Origin: Marsupella aquatica
Lineage: Eukaryota > Marchantiophyta
Assembly (NCBI GenBank): GCA_973895155.1
Contig: OZ316893.1
Location: 18,352,001-18,416,000 of the forward strand
Reading direction: 5' to 3'
DNA: 64,000 nt
The notes under the pieces were generated by a model, which was given only the letters and a program-made list of their open reading frames with translations, was not told where the DNA came from and searched no databases. Below are positions 24,227-34,839 of the stretch, piece by piece (positions within the stretch are counted from its first letter, which is position 1; each line of letters opens with the position of its first letter). The translations under genes and the position numbers were made by a program.

Positions 24227-24810
24227 TTTGCCAGTGATACACTCTCGCTATTTGCAACACTCTGCCAAAATCTGAGCTCAAACCCCAGCCGATTGCCCTT
24301 CCAACTCGAAGTGAAATTTCGCCCCAAGCTCAGAATCCCGAAACTGGACACGTAGCAGATCGTGCATGCTAAAGTGCATACCAAACGATGTCGGTTGTAG
24401 CTCTAACTTTGCCAGTGATACATTCTCGCTGTTTCCAATGCTCTGGCAAAGTCTGAGCTTAAACCGTAGCCAATTTCCCTTCCAACTCGAAGTGAAATTT
24501 TGCCCCAAGCTCAGAATTGTGAAACTGGAGACGTAACAGATCGTGCATGCTAAAGTGCATATCAAACAATGTCGGTTGCAGCTCTAACTTTGCCAGTGAT
24601 ACATTCTTGCTGTTTCCAATGCTCTGGCAAAATCTGAGCTCAAATCACAGCCGATTGCCCTTCCAACTCGAAGTGAAATTTCACCCCGAGCTCAGAATCG
24701 CGAAACTAGAGACGTAGCAGATTGCGCATGCTAAAGTGCATACCAAACGATGTCGGTTGCAGCTCTAACTTTGCCAGTGATACATTCTCGCTGTTTCCAA
24801 TGCTCTGGCA
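24227..24810 (-). repeat. 181-bp tandem units at the 5' end of LINE copy A
   Basis: The block beginning tttgccagtgata starts at 24227, 24408, 24589 and 24770, exactly 181 bp apart each time. Each unit contains gcatgctaaagtgcat and a cagctctaactttgcc block. About 3.2 units are present; the outermost is cut at 24810. Copies B and C are truncated before reaching it. By position these units resemble the promoter monomers of mouse L1. Confidence 0.92.
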
Positions 24811-24888
24811 GATTGAAGAAGGCAAGCATCTCGTCCAACGACATTGGTTCCTTCCTCTCCATGTGGTTGCACCCAGCTCGACAACGTC

Positions 24889-25080
24889 CACACGCAGCTC
24901 GACAACGTCCGCACCTTGCCTTAAGGTCCGCACCCAGCTTGACAACGTCCACACGCAGCTTGACAACATCCGCACCTTGCCTTAAGGTCTGCACCCAGCT
25001 CGACAACGTTCCCACCTTGCCTTAAAGTCCGCAACCAGATCGACAATGCCCGCACCCTGGTCGACAACGTCCGCACCTTT
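24889..25080. repeat. Minisatellite with ~61-bp higher-order unit
   Basis: Units built from cagctcgacaacgtcc and caccttgccttaaggtc repeat with a period near 61 bp for two full copies, then degenerate into shorter versions up to about 25080. It lies just outside the LINE 5' end and before the two-gene element. Open frames across it on both strands are artefacts of the repetition. Confidence 0.8.
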
Positions 25081-25325
25081 ATCGACCTAGTGACTCCAAA
25101 AGGTTGACATAGTGACTACCAAAGGACGATGATCGGTGGACACCCATAACATGCAAGCTTCAACAAGTAGAGGACCGTTGAGTAAACAGTCCAATCGCGA
25201 CACGATATTTTGAAATAGACCCGACTGAATTATGTAACGACAATATACGAATGGCGACAGGATGGTGACAGAACGCATGAACGATATTATGATGTAAAGG
25301 TTCGAGGAAAACATGCACTTTGGGG

Positions 25326-25494
25326 AGCGCCCGACGCTACTAAAGGAAGAGACCAATTTAAAACCTTTTATACAAGAAATACATGTATCTCGATAACAGC
25401 GCCCGGCGCTACTGAAGACAACAAGTGGTTTTTAGAATTTTATTATGAGCATATGAAATGAAATACATGTCTTTTCATAACAGCGCCCGGCGCT
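25326..25494. repeat. Dyad repeats (AGCGCCNGGCGCT type), 3 sites downstream of gene B copy 1
   Basis: Sites at 25326-25338 (one arm mismatch), 25398-25410 and 25482-25494. Each is a near-perfect 13-bp inverted repeat with a one-base centre, usually continued by A/T into a 15-bp dyad. Confidence 0.9.
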
Positions 25495-27331
25495 AGTAAA
25501 AGCTGGAAAAGAAATATACATCAATTATCAGTTTATGATTCAGAGCTCTGTGATCTTTCGGTAGAGATTGCTTTGTCATCGACATACTTGCTCTTAGAAA
25601 CGTCGTCTACATACGGGTTTCTAACAAAAAATTTGTCAACTCCTCTTCAAAGGTGGAGACCTTTGTTTTCCCAGCACAGAGTCCTTTGACTATCCTCCTT
25701 TCTCGCAGCGTTCTCAGCGTAAGACGGCAAAACAAATGGTTTCTCCGCTGTATCCATTTCAAAACGTAACTTTTCTTCTGAGTGGAAGCGCTTTCTGGTA
25801 TTCCATTTGGACCTGGGTAGATAACCAAGTAAGACAACCGATTGAAAGATACAATCAATAGCACAAAATGCATGAAGGAGCTGGAAAAGAGAAAGAAGCT
25901 TACGAGTTTCAGAACATTACTCGAAAGAGTCATTGCTATCACTCTCGCCAGCAGATTGCTCCTTACCCCCCCTGAGTTGTCTCCCCATCCACTTCATCTA
26001 CGGTCCCCCCACTTGACTCATCATCGGAGTCAAAATTAAGTATAGACCGGAGCTTGTCCCTCTTTTTCTTTTCCGGTGGTTGAATTGGGGGAGGCAAGGT
26101 TTCTACTTCCTTAGACGAGAGTAGATTTAAGAACACCTTGGAACCAGTTTCAACAAAATCCTTCCGATTCTCCAGTCCAATTACAAACCTCCCATAATAG
26201 TCTCCAGCTACAAAAGAGCTACCCAAACCAACTGTCCAATCTATGAAAATATCCTGAGGCTGAGTGATGAGCTCTATCACAGACTGCATGAATCCAACCA
26301 ACAAACGGGCATTCCCTGTGAATTCCATCTCAGGTGTTGGATCTATGTTGAGAGTGGGAAGCCCAATTAAATTAGTGATGGAGGGATCTTCTGTAACAGA
26401 CCGAGGTCTAAACCTCGAGTCTTTGGGTACTTTCCCTTTCTGAGATACTCGGCAAAAGACGTCTAGCCTAAGCGTGAATATCTGCGTGATAAACCAAGAA
26501 TGATATGTCATTCCATGCATTCATACACATTCTTGAGTGTAAAAAACAGAGATCACGACTTGGAATTTACCTGTCGGTCAGTCTTTGGCGCGTATATAGG
26601 AACTGACATAACAACATTGTGTGTGGAGATGCAATGAAACTTCTTTGATTCCTGACATGCGGATATAACCTAAGAGATAGGATCGTACTCCCCATTATGC
26701 AAAACTGCTAGCATTCCGTCATCTGATAAAAATGGGTCCATTCCACGAAAGAATGATGTTGCCAGTGTGTGGTCGGGTATTCCATTTCGGGACTTTTCTG
26801 TCTAGCAGCGATGGTTTCAGACCCGTAGGAAGGTAAATGAATCCTGCGTATACTCCAAAGGATCTTTCCTTCCCCCCACGGACAATGCCTTGTCTCGATA
26901 TCCCAACTTTATGAGGTCCTTTGCCCATTTCTCTACACCATTTACCCAGTCAGGCTTCTCCTCTTTGTTGAACGTTGTGTCATAGAATTTTGAGATGCTA
27001 GACTCAACCATGCAATGCCTTGAAAGAGTGTTTTTGAAGTCACCAACTTCACGTTGAACACCCGTTGCAGCCGCACTTTCCCGAGCGGAGGAGGATCCAC
27101 CTTCAATTGCCCTTTTTTGCTTCTTTCTAGTACTGACCGCATCTACTGGAGCAATTGACTTCCCTTTCTTGATGGGTGTAAGTGGGTCAGATGGAGGCCC
27201 TGTATTGGCTTCAGATGCCTCTGGGGTGGCATCTATCTTTGTATCACCACTGCCGATGGCGTCTGACTTTCTCCCTACTCAAATGGAAGCCGATGTTAGA
27301 TTTTGAGCGTATGGAAAACGCAAAGTATACT

Positions 27332-27448
27332 AACGCCCGGCGCTGGCCAAACTTTCTCGAAGAGATGGAAGCAAATATATATATTTCTGGAACAAATGAG
27401 ACAAATGCAATCTAACATATATTGAATGGCATAGCAGCGCCAGGCGCT
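27332..27448. repeat. Dyad repeats inside a gene B intron (copy 1), 2 sites
   Basis: AACGCCCGGCGCT at 27332-27344 and AGCGCCAGGCGCT at 27436-27448. Both lie between an apparent GTAAGT donor near 27474 and a TAG acceptor near 27290 of gene B. Confidence 0.85.
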
Positions 27449-28786
27449 AACCAAAGAACTACAAATTATACTTACGTTTTTTCCCGTACCTTGTTGATTC
27501 ACTGGGGACAGCAGTATCAGCTTTCCCTTTCGCGCGAGGCTTTTGGCTTTGGTCAACGTGAACAACTGTGGTCTCACAGTTCATTTGCAATTTTATTGTG
27601 GACTTATCTACATCGTCCGCTAGTCCCTGCTTCATGTCAGAAACAATATTGACTGGTATCTAGGACTTAGAGAGCTTGTGGAAAGCATCCTTTTCTCGGT
27701 GATCAAGGGCCAGTCCCATCTGTCTGTATCTAGGTACCATGGACAGTGGGTTCTCTCCCATTCACTTAAAGGTCTCACTGGGAAATTCCCTCCGCAGGGT
27801 ACATAGAGTACAAATCAGATAAATTGTCACCTTCTGATATTACTGTCCACTTCTGAAAAGCGGCGGGATATGCCCAGAAGTAATCAGGTCTAGTTACTTC
27901 CATGTGGATATAAAATTGGTAGAGGTACCTTTTTGCTCGCTTCTGGTTCTTCAAAGAGTAGTCCTCTTTGTTCGGATACTTCGAAGGCCACATTGTATTA
28001 AAAAACTTACTCTTGATTCACATGCCCAGGCTTGCAAGCGATTCTCGGGAATGATTTGTTGGACCTCTCTCAAAGCACACTGTAACATCCCCACTGCAAT
28101 CCCCTCTACATTGTTCCACATAATCCAGGTATGACACCACTGTTTTACTGGATCATCATTGACGCTATTCGGATGGAAGAATTGCCTTCAGAGCTCCGGA
28201 TTGCAATGGACGACAAGCAAAGTACTTTTGAGCTTGGGTTTGAGTGTGGAAACAGCAGTAAAAAGCCTGGCTCGGTCCATCGTACACAAGACGGTATCAA
28301 GTTTCTTCTCTCTCTTATTTCTATATGTCACAGCATACATTTCTGCGCATGTAGACAGAAAGTCCTCAAATTATGGACTCAACAAGGGAGTGATTTTTGA
28401 TGTTTTCACTGCCCACTCCTTGGTGGCCTCCTTCATCATTACGGCATGCCTTGTGGAAACCTCCTCGGCTGACCAAGGGGTACCTAGGGCCGCAGCGGAC
28501 TCCATGTCAAGCTTGAACTGGTTAGAATATGATTTAATCTTATTCTCACATAGAATATAAACAAGAGCCTCTTGAGGCATCTTCTTTGTGTACCAGGATC
28601 CTTTCCGTGTCTTCAGCCTGATCTGCTCAAACTTCTTATAATTGGCAGGGTCGATGAGCTTACTATAGTACTCCAGGTCGTGAATCAAAATCCTCTTGAT
28701 TCGATCTGCGTCAAGGATCCATGACGGTTTGACCACGTCTTGTCCAAGCCTGAAGGAAAAGAAAGCAATTAGAAAAACATTTAAGC

Positions 28787-28799
28787 AGCGCCGGGCGCT
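28787..28799. repeat. Dyad repeat inside gene B intron 1 (copy 1)
   Basis: AGCGCCGGGCGCT, a 13-bp dyad, lies in the ~90-bp intron between the ParB-like exon and the next exon. In copy 2 a related site lies in the corresponding intron, at 63168. Confidence 0.88.
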
Positions 28800-29581
28800 C
28801 GTAAAACAATTTCTCTCCAACATATGCTATAAAGACAAACTTACTGGTTCACGGTGTGCATCGCCTCTTCAATTTCAATCAGTGAACCCTTGTCCCCATT
28901 GAAGACAATACAGAGCACTCGTGAGTGGTATTTCTGGTTTTCTGGATTCTCCTTAGTGACAAGCGTCCAGGAGTACAACCGATGGTTCTCATCAAAAACT
29001 GAGAACATATTATCCTTCAGAACGAGAAAATTGGGGTCTGTCGCACATTCTTCCTTGAACTTTTTGTTTTCGGATGTCCATATTGGATCCCAAGTATCAC
29101 GAATTTCCTGTGTGCAAGTGAGCGTCACACCCTCAGCGTCCGTCGGCTGAACATAAAACCTCATTCCTATCGAAAAATTGTATCCCATACTATGAAAAGA
29201 GTCTTTCAACTTGTCAATGGAGGAGCTATCTTTCTGCAAAGTGCGGACGACCTCCATGTGCACCAACCGACACAGCGGAATCCTAGGAGGCTCTTTGTTA
29301 AACCCTCAGAAATCCTTCCCAAAGAACATGACATGTTTTGAAATAAGGTCGGTCTCCGAGAATGAGACATCTCCGATTGCAAATGTGTCAACATTCTCCA
29401 TCTTTTTTCGCGTCGGCTTCGGAAACGAATTACTTGAGATGGGAACAAGCGATGCGCTTGACCTTGTCACTTGACGTGTATACACCAAACCTGAAAATGA
29501 AGACTTAGAAAACTCGCAATAGCCACGATCACGATCCCCAACTACACTATACCCCCTCGACGAGGAGGGGACTACATCCAT

Positions 29582-30554
29582 CGTCTCCCGCGATGAGTAT
29601 TGTACGAACGGTCATACACTACAATTCTCACGATCGAATACTGAATCTCCATACCAAATTAATATGGTAATGGTAATGGTAATGGTAATAGTTGATGGAG
29701 TATTATACCCGATTGATCAGTGCTATCTCCCTCCATGTAATCTATTTAAGAGACGTTACGATGAAATTGGGTATTACTTATCGTTAAAACAAAGCGACAA
29801 TCTAAGAACTGTGACAGATATTAATGTAAAATCCGCTAAACTGTTTTCGTGAAGATCACGCTAACCGTAGTTACCGTTAAATATTACCGTTGACCAGACT
29901 ACTAAAACTTGGTAATGCATTGCTAGCATCGGGCGCTAGTCAAGCTGTACCCACATTGGTCATAAAGTTTAATGTTTTCAATAGATAGCGCCAGGCGCTA
30001 CCCATTCCGTGGTCTATTCACGGTTCTGTTTTTGGTCCCAGTTTATGTGAAATTTTTGAAAATGAAGAACTTTAGGACGTAGGAAGTTTAATTTTGTTCA
30101 CATTTGGTCCTTAAATATGGTGTACCAATACTAGCGCCCGACGCTAGTACATATATCACTGTATGGTGCTTAAATTTGGACAATATTGCATTTTAGATAC
30201 AAAAAAGTAGACTTATTGGTGTCCACTGTAATGCTAGCGCCCGACGCTAGTCTGGTGTGTGACTGAATTCTGACCTTATAAATCCTGGAATTTTTGGTAG
30301 CGCCAGGCGCTGCTGAAATCATGTGAATTATCCTAGCCTATCCTAGCCTATATGTGTTCATTTTGACACAATAAATATCCCTGACACCCGCACTTACCGG
30401 GGCAAAAAGGACAAACTCTACATTTATGATTTCAACGGACACAATTCTATGTCGTATTCAAACAACTTTTATAACGGTTAGTCATCTTCACGCATGAGTA
30501 TAAGCATTCCATTTGGGAGGAATTTGCTTTGTTGATTCCTTTATTTTCTCCACA
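29582..30554. promoter_or_regulatory. Shared divergent promoter region of genes A and B, copy 1, with five dyads
   Basis: Nothing codes here between the two divergent ATGs. Dyads lie at 29925-29937, 29987-29999, 30133-30145, 30236-30248 and 30299-30311, that is 244, 307, 410, 556 and 618 bp before the gene A ATG. Copy 2 has four with similar spacing. I infer a bidirectional control region; the sites could bind an element-encoded protein. The region also carries an orphan TAATGG tract at 29664-29690. Confidence 0.6.
29664..29690. repeat. Orphan (TAATGG)n tract
   Basis: Four TAATGG/ATGGTA units stand alone, with no LINE body on either side. The unit is the same as in the LINE family 1 tail in its minus orientation. 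Confidence 0.93.
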
Positions 30555-31605
30555 ATGTCTCACTCAATTGTAATTACACGTGCTTGTACTGGAGACGTCG
30601 TCAAGATCCCCATGCAAGTTTCTGATGCTTACAAGCAAGTTAGTGAAACCTACCTTTGCGGGAGATTTGATTTGAGGATGAATGATATTGAGTCCATTGT
30701 TCCGCAGGAATCGACGAGTGGAGAACTTCAACGGGCTGCGGCATTTGATGTAGATGAGGGAGTACGCTTTTGGCATATTAATGTCGGGGTTAGTTACACG
30801 CTTAATGTCAGACGTGTCGCTCCGGAACCAGCAGTCGGGAACATTCCTGTTGTTGTTGTTGACATATCTGATAGTGAAGATGGTGATGTTGCACCCACTC
30901 CTCCATCGCAGGACAAAGTTCCGGTTTCCGCTTTTGTTAAGGATGAGCCGGTGGCTACCTCCGGAGGTTGTCATAAAGTCTACCGGAGGAGTGCGATTGA
31001 TGCCTTACTCAAGGCCATGAGACATAGTGAACTGTCAAGATTTATCTCGGCAGGGGACTTCCGGCATGAGCAAGTTCCTTGTTTGCCAGACAAGTACAAC
31101 AGAAATGTTGTATTTGAATTGCCTCCCATTGAGGGAATGCTCTCCAAGGGATCTAGACTTCGTGACATGGACCGCGCCAAAGATTGTTACATTTGGACCC
31201 AAATTTTTCCAACAACTGCGAACGTGCATCCAAAGAAACATTGGGAATTTGGTAAGGTTACGTGTACCGGGTTCATCGAGTGCAGGAACAAGTCTTGTGA
31301 GTACTTTCAGCGAAAGAAAAGATGCAATGCAAAGGCCTGGCATGGTGCTCCTAAACTCAGTGGCCAGCACGTGGTGGGTTCGTTGATTGAAGAGGGTGGT
31401 GTAGTCTATCACTATTGTGAGCAGATTCCTTTATGTGTGAAGTCTTGCCCTGCTCGCTTGTTTTATATGTAATGGTAATGGTAATGGTAATGGTAATGTA
31501 TTATAAGCTCCGGGACCATGAAAGTCAAAGGAGCTGCCACAAAAAGTAAAGTACAATGCAATCAAAGAAAAGAGCAACCAAAAGAGATTGCTCAGAAGAG
31601 GACAA

Positions 31606-34600
31606 CTATGTCCTCAAAGAAACTATGGACCTAGAGAGCCCTATGGACCTAGAGAGCCCTGAAAGATTTTCCAAACCTATTCTCCTTTCCCTATCCACCG
31701 CAAAGATATATCTTCCAAGTTGTTGAGGGGGCAGACCAAACAATGCATACAAATCTTTCACCAAGATTTGAGATGCCATCCTAACCCCCTCATAAAACTT
31801 GCAAGCAATGAATACATGATATTCATTCTCTATACTAGAGCTATCACATAGTTGACAAACCCTCTTTTTCCTGTCAATATCCTTCCATCTCCCTTGTTCT
31901 ACTTCAAGGTGGTGTGAGCTTAGTCTATACTGAGCAATAAGTTGTCTAAGTTGTACTGAGATAGTGCTAGATAAGTATTCTTGTTCTCGATATTTCTTCA
32001 TGGGGTTCACATCTCTCATGTAGTATTGCTGCCGTGGGCTAGGTTCATGCCAAAGTTTGTGCAAAGCCTTTTGCTCAAGTTTTGCTCTTAGCTTGGTTGG
32101 GTGTGTTGGCCATTCATGTTCAGGAAAATCCCAAGCATGGGCCCACCTGCACACATCTGCATACCACCCTTTAGCTGAAGATGAGCGCAAGGCATGAAAA
32201 GGAAATCTGTTTTCCTCCAACTCTCTTACACGCATGATGTATTTGAGTGTGTGGAAGAGTGCCTCCACCTCCAAAGGAAACAAGCCTGCCTCTGCAAGTG
32301 TAAGTGCATATGGGGTTTGTGACTTGATCCCAAGCTCCATCTCAAGAAATAGCTTTTGCAGCCCCTCAATCTGTTGCCACCCAGATTTAGACACACCTGC
32401 TCCCCAAATTGGTGCTCCATAAAGAATGACTGGTTTCACCAAAGCTCCAAAGAGATGTTTCCTTAACCTCCAAGTGTGTAGACCAGCTCTTTTGCATTTG
32501 TTCATGAATGCATAAAAAGCTCTGTACCCATTGGCAGCCCTAGATTTTACACATGAGGCCCAACTCAAGTTTTGAGAGAACTCCACCCCAAGGTATTTGT
32601 AGGTCCTCACAAATTCCACCAGATTCCCTTGGAAGTAGAGCTCTGGATTTTGTCGTGTGCCAATGCCCAAACACTTGGTCTTCTTGAGGTTGACTACCAT
32701 CCCTGTTGCTTGACAAAACTCCTCCAAGGCATTGAGATGTCTTTGCAAAGCTTCTTGAGCATGAGCAAGTAGGACCACATCATCTGCAAATATAAGAAGT
32801 TGGAGGACAAACCTACCCAATTGAGTGCCAACTCCACCATGCTCCTCCAAAATGTTGTGTAGCTGATCAATGAAGATGCCAAAGAGAGTTGGTGAGAGAG
32901 GACAACCTTGGATCACCCCAAGAGTGCTCCAGATTTCTTCAGAGGTTTCCTTTGAAAGTTTGATGCGCACTTCTTGGTACAATTTAGAAACAGCCAACCT
33001 GAGCTCTTCAGGCACTTCCAACTCCACCATCCTATCCCAAAGCTTGGATCGGGAAACTTTGTCAAAGGCCTTGGAGAAGTCCACAAACAAGCAAAATAAT
33101 GGTTTATGTGGAGATTTGGCCTTTTCACACAACACCCTCAAGCAGAGAATGTGATCCATAGTGCTGAATTCTCTCCTAAAACCTGCTTGTGAAGGTGCCC
33201 TTTTCATCTCACTCTCCAACCAAGAGCTTAATCTGGCTTCAAGTAGTCCTCCCAAAACTTTAGCAAAAGTATTGCCTACCATGATGGTTCTGTAGTTGTG
33301 CACATCGTCCTTGTTGCCTGCCTTGAAGATAGGCACCACTCTTCTGGTCATCCAAGCTTTAGGTAAACCTAAAGCCATTGCTTGATTCAGCTCATGCACC
33401 AAGTTTGTTAGTAAAGAGGGTCCTCCCCACAAAAGAAGCTCCAAGTTCAGGCCCAACAGATCTTTAGCTTTCCCATGTTGCATGTGGGAAAGATGCACCT
33501 TCACCTCCCTCTCTGTAAACTGAATGGTGTCCCCAAGGGGCAAAGGCATGCCACTAGCATCTGGAAAGAAATGCAAGGATGTGACATAGGTTACCAGGTC
33601 CTGGTGATCCAAGGGGGGAGTAGTCTTGCCTGATTGCATTCTCTCCCAAAAACGTTTTGGATGTTTGATGAACTCCTCACATAGTGATTGTTGATGACTC
33701 TTCAAGAAGCACCTCTTCTTGTGTTTGATGAAGTTCTTGTACATAGTGAATGCCAAAAGTCTCTTTTCCCCTGAATGTGATCTTGCTTGCATCCTTGCTC
33801 TAGCACAATCCTCGTCAAACCAAGCCTTCATGTTTTGCTTTCTAGGGGGTTTGGTGGAGAAAGTAGAGGCTGCTGCTTGTGCTATGACTTCTGAGAGCTC
33901 AATCTGATCATCCAGGGTATGGAGAAGATGTTCAAAGTTGGCTTTGAAGATGACTTCTCTATCAGGGTCTAGAAACAGAGGTTTGGGTACTGGCTTTCTA
34001 TGCACTTTGTTTGGGATTGTGGTCAGGTCAAGATGGAACAACAAAGGCAAGTGTGAAGACTCTGGTTGTTGATCAAGTATTTGAAAGTCAACCACTCTAG
34101 TGGCAGAGGTAGGTGAGGCAAGAAGGTAATCAATGGTACTACATCCTTGTTTAGATCTAAAAGTGTAACCAGATGATTGGGGAAATCTCTCAAGCCCATT
34201 CAATATTCTTAGATTACAAGAAGCTCCCAAATGCAAAAAGTGACGTGTCATGTCATTTGTTCTGGTGTCAAGAGCCTCTCTCACCCAAGGTATCTCTTCA
34301 CTACATGATGACCAAGGTAAAGTTCCTAAGTCCTCACTTTCAGTAAATTGTTCATTAGATACCCTGGCATTAAAGTCCCCCACTATCCATGTCTCCCCTA
34401 GTGGTGATATATCATGAATGACTTGGATTAACCTATGAAATGGATAATGTGCATCAGCAATTCCCATCTTATAGACATTCATATTAAGGGGAGCAAAGTA
34501 GGTGACAATCAGAAATGATGGAGTACCTCTGGTATGAAGTCTCACCACCATGAACTGTTTGCTGGGATCTTCATGTTCAATAGAGGTGATGTGTTGAAGT

Positions 34601-34818
34601 TGATTCTTGGTGTAGACAGCAATGCCTCCAAACCCTCTTCCCCGTGTGGTCTTCTTCTCATTGAAGATGGATTGTATGCAAGTAAAGCCTTTAATGCTAG
34701 GTAGAGCATTTCCCTCATATTCCCAAGTCTCCGTGAAAAGCAAGATGTCAAAATTCTCAAACAAAGGTTCCCCTCCAATTGCTGTTTCTATGGAAAGTCC
34801 TGAAACATTCCATGCCAT
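31606..34818 (-). CDS. LINE copy B ORF2: endonuclease-reverse transcriptase, intact
   Basis: About 1070 aa from the first ATG, uninterrupted, with the same domain order as copy A ORF2: endonuclease with VGDFNARV and IDYLLASP, RT with FVDFSKAFDK, QGCPLSP and FADD, and the C-terminal Cys cluster. Differences from copy A seen by eye are few, for example TTPPLDH for TIPPLDH, MTRRVV for MTKRVV and the canonical FSKAFD. It shares the six-residue GLSRSI duplication near the C-terminus. ORF1 is truncated, so the copy depends on others for ORF1 protein, but the enzyme looks intact. Confidence 0.92.
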   Translation of the reverse strand: MAWNVSGLSIETAIGGEPLFENFDILLFTETWEYEGNALPSIKGFTCIQSIFNEKKTTRGRGFGGIAVYTKNQLQHITSIEHEDPSKQFMVVRLHTRGTPSFLIVTYFAPLNMNVYKMGIADAHYPFHRLIQVIHDISPLGETWIVGDFNARVSNEQFTESEDLGTLPWSSCSEEIPWVREALDTRTNDMTRHFLHLGASCNLRILNGLERFPQSSGYTFRSKQGCSTIDYLLASPTSATRVVDFQILDQQPESSHLPLLFHLDLTTIPNKVHRKPVPKPLFLDPDREVIFKANFEHLLHTLDDQIELSEVIAQAAASTFSTKPPRKQNMKAWFDEDCARARMQARSHSGEKRLLAFTMYKNFIKHKKRCFLKSHQQSLCEEFIKHPKRFWERMQSGKTTPPLDHQDLVTYVTSLHFFPDASGMPLPLGDTIQFTEREVKVHLSHMQHGKAKDLLGLNLELLLWGGPSLLTNLVHELNQAMALGLPKAWMTRRVVPIFKAGNKDDVHNYRTIMVGNTFAKVLGGLLEARLSSWLESEMKRAPSQAGFRREFSTMDHILCLRVLCEKAKSPHKPLFCLFVDFSKAFDKVSRSKLWDRMVELEVPEELRLAVSKLYQEVRIKLSKETSEEIWSTLGVIQGCPLSPTLFGIFIDQLHNILEEHGGVGTQLGRFVLQLLIFADDVVLLAHAQEALQRHLNALEEFCQATGMVVNLKKTKCLGIGTRQNPELYFQGNLVEFVRTYKYLGVEFSQNLSWASCVKSRAANGYRAFYAFMNKCKRAGLHTWRLRKHLFGALVKPVILYGAPIWGAGVSKSGWQQIEGLQKLFLEMELGIKSQTPYALTLAEAGLFPLEVEALFHTLKYIMRVRELEENRFPFHALRSSSAKGWYADVCRWAHAWDFPEHEWPTHPTKLRAKLEQKALHKLWHEPSPRQQYYMRDVNPMKKYREQEYLSSTISVQLRQLIAQYRLSSHHLEVEQGRWKDIDRKKRVCQLCDSSSIENEYHVFIACKFYEGVRMASQILVKDLYALFGLPPQQLGRYIFAVDRERRIGLENLSGLSRSIGLSRSIVSLRT

Positions 34819-34839
34819 GACTCTCAAGGTCCCGATCCA

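Larger units (their letters stand above)
20091..24810 (-). mobile_element. LINE family 1 copy A, apparently full length
   Basis: The order in element sense is: 5' region of 181-bp tandem units (24810-24227), ORF1 (24218-23448), ORF2 (23426-20214), then a 3' UTR with a hairpin and a short (ATTACC)n tail (20091-20105). Both frames are uninterrupted, so this is the most intact copy and possibly the source type. The total is about 4.7 kb. Near-identity with copies B and C indicates recent activity. Confidence 0.92.
25963..29581 (-). pseudogene. Gene B copy 1: ParB-like plus DNA methyltransferase-like protein, decayed
   Basis: The start is ATG 29581. Exon 1 runs to about 28841. The GTAAGT donor keeps codon phase with the acceptor before LGQDVV near 28750, and further introns are indicated near 27290-27474 and 26521-26568. 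Exon 1 ends in a ParB/sulfiredoxin-like block, CRLVHMEVVRTL...FDENHRLYSW (family core DGxHR; copy 2 has FDGNHRLYAW). The C-terminus (26720-25963) has SDDGMLAVLH and, further on, a glycine-rich loop (DWTVGLGSSFVAGDYYGRFVIGLE). This mirrors the DPFxGSGTT...GRRFIGIE block that ends beta-class N4/N6 DNA methyltransferases. I could not find a clean DPPY catalytic motif. ParB-methylase fusions are known from phages and plasmids; finding one in a plant element is my inference. Stops at 29306-29308 and 28371-28373, plus later frame breaks, show decay. Confidence 0.55.
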
